The translations under genes and the position numbers were made by a program. A DNA stretch of 64,000 nucleotides, taken from Halopseudomonas pachastrellae (GTDB lineage Bacteria > Pseudomonadota > Gammaproteobacteria > Pseudomonadales > Pseudomonadaceae). Below are positions 59,764 through 64,000 of this stretch, piece by piece. Where the stretch lies: the NCBI RefSeq assembly GCF_900114765.1, contig NZ_FOUD01000019.1, forward strand, positions 1 to 64,000. Reading direction: 5' to 3'. The notes beneath the pieces were generated by a model. It worked only from the letters and a program-made list of their open reading frames with translations. It did not search any database and was not told the origin of the DNA. Numbering within the stretch: position 1 is the stretch's first letter; each line of letters starts with the position of its first letter.

Positions 59764-61134
59764 TCAAACGGGTGCTGCGACCCGGTTAAGTGCCTCACGA
59801 TCCAATATCTTAGCGTCCACTTTCAAGTAGGCTGCTGCCTCCTCGGCAACAATCACGACGTCTGTCACACCTGCAACGGCCTGCAGGCGGGTGGCCAGCG
59901 CGGCATCGTCAAGACAGGCGGGGGACAACGCCAGGCGATAACTGGTCACATAAGGCGGTTCGCGCATGGTACCACCAATGATCAGCCACGACAGCGCCAG
60001 CAGCGCGCAACCGACGAATACCCCGCCCAGCCCGAAGTGCGCGAACAGCCAGCCGCCGAACATGCCGCCCAGCGCCGCACCGGCGAACTGGCTGGTGGAA
60101 TAGACGCCCATTGCCGTGCCCTTGCCCCCGGCCGGCGCAATCTTGCTGAGCAGCGAAGGCAGCGTTGCCTCCAGCAAGTTGAACCCGACAAAGAACAGAA
60201 TGATCGCCGCAACCAGCCAGGGCAGACTGTGCTGGCTCAACCAGAACAATGGCTGCACCAGCGCGAGCACCGCCACTGCGCCCAGCATGACGCGTTTCAT
60301 CTGGCGCTGACGCTCGGCGTAAATAATAAAGGGCACCATGCCGAAGAACGACAGCAGCAACGCCGCCAGGTAGACCCACCAGTGGTCTTCCTTGGCCAGC
60401 CCGGCCTGCTGCTGCAGAGCCAGCGGAATCGCCAGAAAGGTCGCCATCAGAATCGCGTGCAGGCAGGCAATGCCGTAGTTGAGCCGCAGCAACTGCCCGT
60501 TGGCCAGCGAGGGCCAGAGGGCACCGCGCACGACACCGGCGTCGCGGTGAGGCTGCGTCTGCTGCGGTGTCGGCACCGCCAGCAGAACCAAGACGATACC
60601 TACCAGTGCCAGGGCAGAGGTCGACAGAAAGACGCCACCAAGGCCCGCCATCCGAGCCACAACCGGGCCGGCCACCATGGCCACGGCAAAGGCCAGACCA
60701 ATGCTCATGCCGATCATCGCCATCGCCTTGGTGCGATGCTGCTCGCGGGTGGAGTCAGCCACCAGCGCCATCACTGCCGCCGCAATCGCGCCGGCGCCCT
60801 GCAGCACCCGCCCGGCGATCACCTGGGTGATACTGTCGGCGCCGGCCGCAACCAGACCGCCGGCAGCAAACAGCAACAGGCCGAATACGATCACCGGCTT
60901 GCGGCCAACCCGGTCCGAGAGCATGCCAAAGGGGATCTGCAAAAACGCCTGAGTCAGCCCGTAGGCACCAATCGCCATGCCGATCAGAAAGGGAGTCGCG
61001 CCCTGCAATTGCTGGCCCCAGGTCGCCAATACCGGCAACACCATGAACAGGCCCAGCATACGAAAGGCAAAGACCAGTGCCAGCGACACCGAGGCGCGGC
61101 GTTCCTGGGGGCTCATGGAGTCAACCTGATGCAT
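59764..61134 (-). CDS. MFS transporter with C-terminal soluble domain
   Basis: A 456-residue major-facilitator protein with 12 predicted helices and the motif [16 protein letters not shown] after helix 2. The closest general type is drug/sugar efflux. After the last helix (ending near residue 385-390) a 60-residue soluble tail with alternating strands and helices ([27 protein letters not shown]) resembles a small ferredoxin-like or HMA-like fold without the CxxC. ATG 61134 has GGAG seven bases ahead; ATG 61116 is an alternative. The substrate is unknown. Confidence 0.85.
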   Translation of the reverse strand: MHQVDSMSPQERRASVSLALVFAFRMLGLFMVLPVLATWGQQLQGATPFLIGMAIGAYGLTQAFLQIPFGMLSDRVGRKPVIVFGLLLFAAGGLVAAGADSITQVIAGRVLQGAGAIAAAVMALVADSTREQHRTKAMAMIGMSIGLAFAVAMVAGPVVARMAGLGGVFLSTSALALVGIVLVLLAVPTPQQTQPHRDAGVVRGALWPSLANGQLLRLNYGIACLHAILMATFLAIPLALQQQAGLAKEDHWWVYLAALLLSFFGMVPFIIYAERQRQMKRVMLGAVAVLALVQPLFWLSQHSLPWLVAAIILFFVGFNLLEATLPSLLSKIAPAGGKGTAMGVYSTSQFAGAALGGMFGGWLFAHFGLGGVFVGCALLALSWLIIGGTMREPPYVTSYRLALSPACLDDAALATRLQAVAGVTDVVIVAEEAAAYLKVDAKILDREALNRVAAPV

Positions 61135-61210
61135 GACAGCTCCGGGTAAAAGCGCGGATATTACCACGCCTGCCCGCGGCCCGGGACGCGCACTGCGCGC
61201 TCGCGTCACT

Positions 61211-61240
61211 TTGCCGCCGGGCCAGCGCAACCCGTATACT
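61211..61240 (+). promoter_or_regulatory. Candidate uvrA promoter
   Basis: TTGCCG (61211-61216) and TATACT (61235-61240) are separated by 18 bp, 33 nt before the uvrA start. No LexA box of the form CTGT-N8-ACAG was found in the divergent region, although uvrA is SOS-controlled in E. coli. Confidence 0.5.
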
Positions 61241-61273
61241 TGTACGCTTTGCCGGCGACGAGGTAAGAGTACT

Positions 61274-64000
61274 GTGGATACCATCCAGATACGGGGTGCA
61301 CGCACGCACAACCTGAAAAATGTCGACCTCGACCTACCCCGCGACAAGCTGATCGTGATCACCGGGCTGTCCGGCTCCGGTAAGTCATCATTGGCCTTCG
61401 ACACCCTCTACGCCGAGGGTCAACGCCGCTATGTCGAGTCGCTGTCGGCCTACGCGCGGCAGTTCCTGTCGATGATGGAAAAGCCCGATGTCGACCATAT
61501 CGAGGGCCTCTCCCCGGCTATCTCGATCGAGCAGAAGTCGACGTCACACAACCCGCGCTCCACCGTCGGCACCATCACCGAAATTTACGACTACCTGCGC
61601 CTGCTGTTTGCCCGGGTGGGCACACCCATGTGCCCCGACCACGATCTGCCGCTGACCGCCCAGACCGTCAGCCAGATGGTCGACCAGGTACTGGCCATGC
61701 CCGAAGGCAGCAAGCTGATGTTGCTGGCCCCGGTGCTGCGCGATCGCAAGGGCGAGCACCTGGCATTGATCGACGAGCTGCGCGCCCAGGGTTTTGTGCG
61801 CGCACGCATCGATGGACGCATCTACGAACTGGACGAAGCGCCGGCGCTCGACAAGAAGCGTAAGCACAGCATTGAAGTAGTGGTTGACCGCTTCAAGGTG
61901 CGCGAGGATCTGCAGCAGCGGCTGGCCGAATCCTTCGAGACCGCCATCGGCCTTGCCGACGGCATCGCCATTATCGCCCCCATGGACGGTGAGGAAGGCG
62001 AAGAGACCACCTTCAGCGCACGCTTCGCCTGCCCCGAATGCGGACATTCGATCAGCGAGCTGGAACCGCGCCTGTTCTCCTTCAACAACCCCGCCGGCGC
62101 CTGCCCGACCTGCGACGGCCTGGGCGTGAAGCAGTTCTTTGATGCACGGCGTCTGGTCAACGGCGAGTTGACGCTGGCCGAAGGTGCCATCCGCGGCTGG
62201 GATCGCCGCAACGTGTACTACTTCCAGATGCTCAGCTCATTGGCCGAGCATTTTGGCATCGATCTGGACCTGCCCTTTGATCAGATCCAGGACGAACACC
62301 GCAAGCTGATCCTCAGTGGCACCGGCAATGACAAGGTGCCCTTCCGCTATCTCAACGACCGCGGCGATGTGGTCCAGCGCGAGCACCCATTCGAGGGCAT
62401 CATGCCCAACCTGGAGCGGCGCTACCGCGAGACCGAATCCCAGAGCGTACGGGAGGAGCTGGCCAAGTACCTGAGCACCCAGCCCTGCCCGGATTGCCAC
62501 GGCACTCGCCTGCGCCGCGAAGCGCGTCACGTCATGATTGATGGGCGTAACCTGCCGGGCCTGACCACCCTACCCGTAGGCAGCGCGGCCGACTACTTTG
62601 AGCAGTTGACGCTGGAGGGCAGCCGCGGCGAAATCGCAGAGAAGATCCTCAAGGAAATTCGCGCGCGCCTGATGTTCCTGGTCAACGTTGGCCTGGACTA
62701 CCTGACACTGGACCGCAGCGCGGACACACTGTCTGGCGGCGAAGCCCAGCGCATTCGTCTTGCCAGCCAGATTGGTGCCGGCCTGGTCGGCGTCATGTAT
62801 ATCCTGGATGAACCCTCCATCGGCTTGCACCAGCGCGACAACGAACGTCTGCTGGCAACACTGGTGCACCTGCGTGATCTGGGTAACACCGTGATTGTCG
62901 TCGAGCACGATGAAGACGCCATCCGCCTGGCGGACTACGTGGTGGATATCGGCCCCGGCGCGGGCGTACACGGCGGCCGCGTGGTATCACACGGCACCGC
63001 ACAGCAGGTAATGGACGACCCGGCCTCGCTGACGGGCAAGTACCTCTCCGGCAAGGTAAAGATCGCTGTGCCTGCCGAGCGTACACCGCTGCGCAAAAAC
63101 GAGTGGCTGCGTCTCAAGGGTGCCTGCGGCAATAACCTGCAGAAGGTCAATCTGGAGATTCCGGTCGGCTTGCTGACCTGCGTTACCGGCGTTTCGGGCT
63201 CAGGCAAATCGACGCTGATCAACAACACCCTGTTCCCGATCACCGCTACCGCCCTGAACGGCGCCACGACGCTCGAAACCGCCCCCTACGGCAGCTTCGA
63301 CGGGCTGCAGCATCTGGATAAGGTGGTCGATATCGATCAGAGCCCGATTGGCCGCACCCCGCGATCCAACCCCGCGACCTATACCGGCCTGTTTACGCCG
63401 ATCCGCGAGCTGTTCGCCGGCACCCAGGAAGCCCGCTCCCGCGGTTACAAGGCCGGACGCTTCTCCTTCAACGTCAAGGGCGGGCGCTGTGAGGCCTGTC
63501 AGGGCGACGGCCTGATCAAGGTAGAGATGCACTTCCTGCCCGACATTTATGTGCCCTGCGACGTCTGCAAGAGCAAGCGCTACAACCGCGAGACGCTGGA
63601 GATCAAGTACAAGGGCAAGAACATCCATGAAGTGCTGGAGATGACCATTGAAGAGGCCCGCGCGTTCTTTGATGCGGTCCCGGCGCTCGCCCGCAAGCTG
63701 CAAACCCTGATGGACGTGGGCCTGTCCTATATCCGCCTGGGGCAATCAGCAACCACGCTGTCCGGCGGTGAGGCTCAGCGTGTCAAACTGGCTCGCGAGC
63801 TCTCCAAGCGCGACACCGGCAAGACGCTCTACATTCTCGATGAGCCGACCACGGGCCTGCACTTTGCCGACATTCAGCAGCTGCTCGACGTGCTGCATCG
63901 GCTGCGCGACCACGGCAACACCGTCGTCGTCATCGAGCACAACCTGGATGTGATCAAGACCGCTGACTGGATTGTCGATCTGGGCCCGGAAGGCGGCTCT
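61274..64000 (+). CDS. uvrA: Excinuclease ABC subunit A (partial, cut by right edge)
   Basis: UvrA is the damage-sensing ATPase of nucleotide excision repair. The 909 codons present cover most of the usual 940-950. Visible blocks: first Walker [10 protein letters not shown] near residue 33, LSAYARQFL, the first zinc site CPECG...CPTCDG, the first signature [12 protein letters not shown], second Walker [10 protein letters not shown], second zinc site CEACQG...CDVCK, second signature [12 protein letters not shown] and Walker [13 protein letters not shown]. The start is GTG 61274 with GAGG and AAGAG ahead ([14 protein letters not shown]). The last ~30-40 residues lie beyond 64000. Confidence 0.96.
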   Translation, partial: MDTIQIRGARTHNLKNVDLDLPRDKLIVITGLSGSGKSSLAFDTLYAEGQRRYVESLSAYARQFLSMMEKPDVDHIEGLSPAISIEQKSTSHNPRSTVGTITEIYDYLRLLFARVGTPMCPDHDLPLTAQTVSQMVDQVLAMPEGSKLMLLAPVLRDRKGEHLALIDELRAQGFVRARIDGRIYELDEAPALDKKRKHSIEVVVDRFKVREDLQQRLAESFETAIGLADGIAIIAPMDGEEGEETTFSARFACPECGHSISELEPRLFSFNNPAGACPTCDGLGVKQFFDARRLVNGELTLAEGAIRGWDRRNVYYFQMLSSLAEHFGIDLDLPFDQIQDEHRKLILSGTGNDKVPFRYLNDRGDVVQREHPFEGIMPNLERRYRETESQSVREELAKYLSTQPCPDCHGTRLRREARHVMIDGRNLPGLTTLPVGSAADYFEQLTLEGSRGEIAEKILKEIRARLMFLVNVGLDYLTLDRSADTLSGGEAQRIRLASQIGAGLVGVMYILDEPSIGLHQRDNERLLATLVHLRDLGNTVIVVEHDEDAIRLADYVVDIGPGAGVHGGRVVSHGTAQQVMDDPASLTGKYLSGKVKIAVPAERTPLRKNEWLRLKGACGNNLQKVNLEIPVGLLTCVTGVSGSGKSTLINNTLFPITATALNGATTLETAPYGSFDGLQHLDKVVDIDQSPIGRTPRSNPATYTGLFTPIRELFAGTQEARSRGYKAGRFSFNVKGGRCEACQGDGLIKVEMHFLPDIYVPCDVCKSKRYNRETLEIKYKGKNIHEVLEMTIEEARAFFDAVPALARKLQTLMDVGLSYIRLGQSATTLSGGEAQRVKLARELSKRDTGKTLYILDEPTTGLHFADIQQLLDVLHRLRDHGNTVVVIEHNLDVIKTADWIVDLGPEGGS

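Noticed and set aside
61135-61273. LexA box expected before uvrA
   Set aside because: No CTGT-N8-ACAG pattern was found in the divergent region, so SOS control is not claimed.

Overview
The window is a contiguous stretch of a high-GC gammaproteobacterial chromosome, almost certainly a Pseudomonas-group bacterium. Several blocks match, gene for gene, what I recall of Pseudomonas aeruginosa PAO1: rrn-tyrS-M23 peptidase-anmK-erpA-bactofilin-argC (PA0662-0668); an AAA ATPase-HIT-coq7-OsmC-vfr run (PA0652-0657); xseB-ispA-dxs ... btuF-ribA-pgpA-thiL-nusB-rib-nrdR (PA4042-4057); a zinc-type DUF2796/ABC/DUF3299 operon plus oprG (PA4063-4067); and uvrA/MFS/ssb (PA4232-4234). An nhaD-type Na+/H+ antiporter inside the riboflavin cluster and a Vibrio-like TonB2/TtpC system suggest a marine or halotolerant lineage (for example Halopseudomonas-like). 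That last placement is inference. No IS element, CRISPR array, prophage or tRNA is visible.

Layout. 1-490: leader and four tandem promoters of an rRNA operon read leftward; the 16S gene lies off the left edge. 485-7.1 kb: tyrS, an M23 peptidase, anmK, erpA, bactofilin, DUF6776 and argC. 7.2-11.9 kb: hemJ, AAA+ ATPase, HIT protein, coq7, a small membrane protein, an OsmC-like protein and vfr. 12.0-14.1 kb: bioA and rsmE. 13.9-18.4 kb: an Aer-like PAS chemoreceptor, a globin-coupled GGDEF/EAL protein and a small unknown gene. 18.6-21.7 kb: xseB-ispA-dxs (isoprenoid precursors). 21.75-23.9 kb: cobalamin riboswitch and a BtuB-type receptor. 24.1-29.8 kb: MksF-MksE-MksB condensin. 30.0-32.5 kb: a PAAR-phospholipase type VI effector with a lipoprotein immunity candidate. 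32.5-35.2 kb: NYN protein, btuF, a membrane protein and ribA. 35.3-43.2 kb: aspartic protease, pgpA-thiL-nusB-ribH-ribB-ribE, nhaD, ribD-nrdR. 43.3-46.8 kb: acyl-CoA ligase and nitronate monooxygenase-like enzyme with a divergent LysR regulator. 46.8-48.4 kb: methyltransferase and a CnoX-like thioredoxin. 48.5-51.7 kb: zinc-type operon. 51.7-56.5 kb: TPR-TonB-ExbD-ExbB-TtpC-DUF3450 behind a Fur-box candidate. 56.6-59.1 kb: OprG/OmpW with an Anr-box candidate, RmlD-like protein and a histidine phosphatase. 59.2-64.0 kb: ssb, an MFS transporter and the divergent uvrA, cut by the right edge.

How the parts work together. Most genes are housekeeping: riboflavin, thiamine, biotin, ubiquinone, heme, arginine and isoprenoid metabolism. 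Against that background four accessory modules stand out because they interrupt the expected gene order: (i) btuB plus mksFEB plus effector/immunity plus NYN between dxs and btuF; (ii) nhaD between ribE and ribD; (iii) the TonB2/TtpC operon between the zinc operon and oprG; (iv) the globin/PAS/c-di-GMP and Aer pair. Regulation is unusually readable: stringent-type rrn promoters, a B12 riboswitch with a hairpin that can mask the btuB ribosome site, and Fur-, Anr- and Zur-like operators. Comparison with PAO1 is from memory, and all database and structure searches named below remain to be run.
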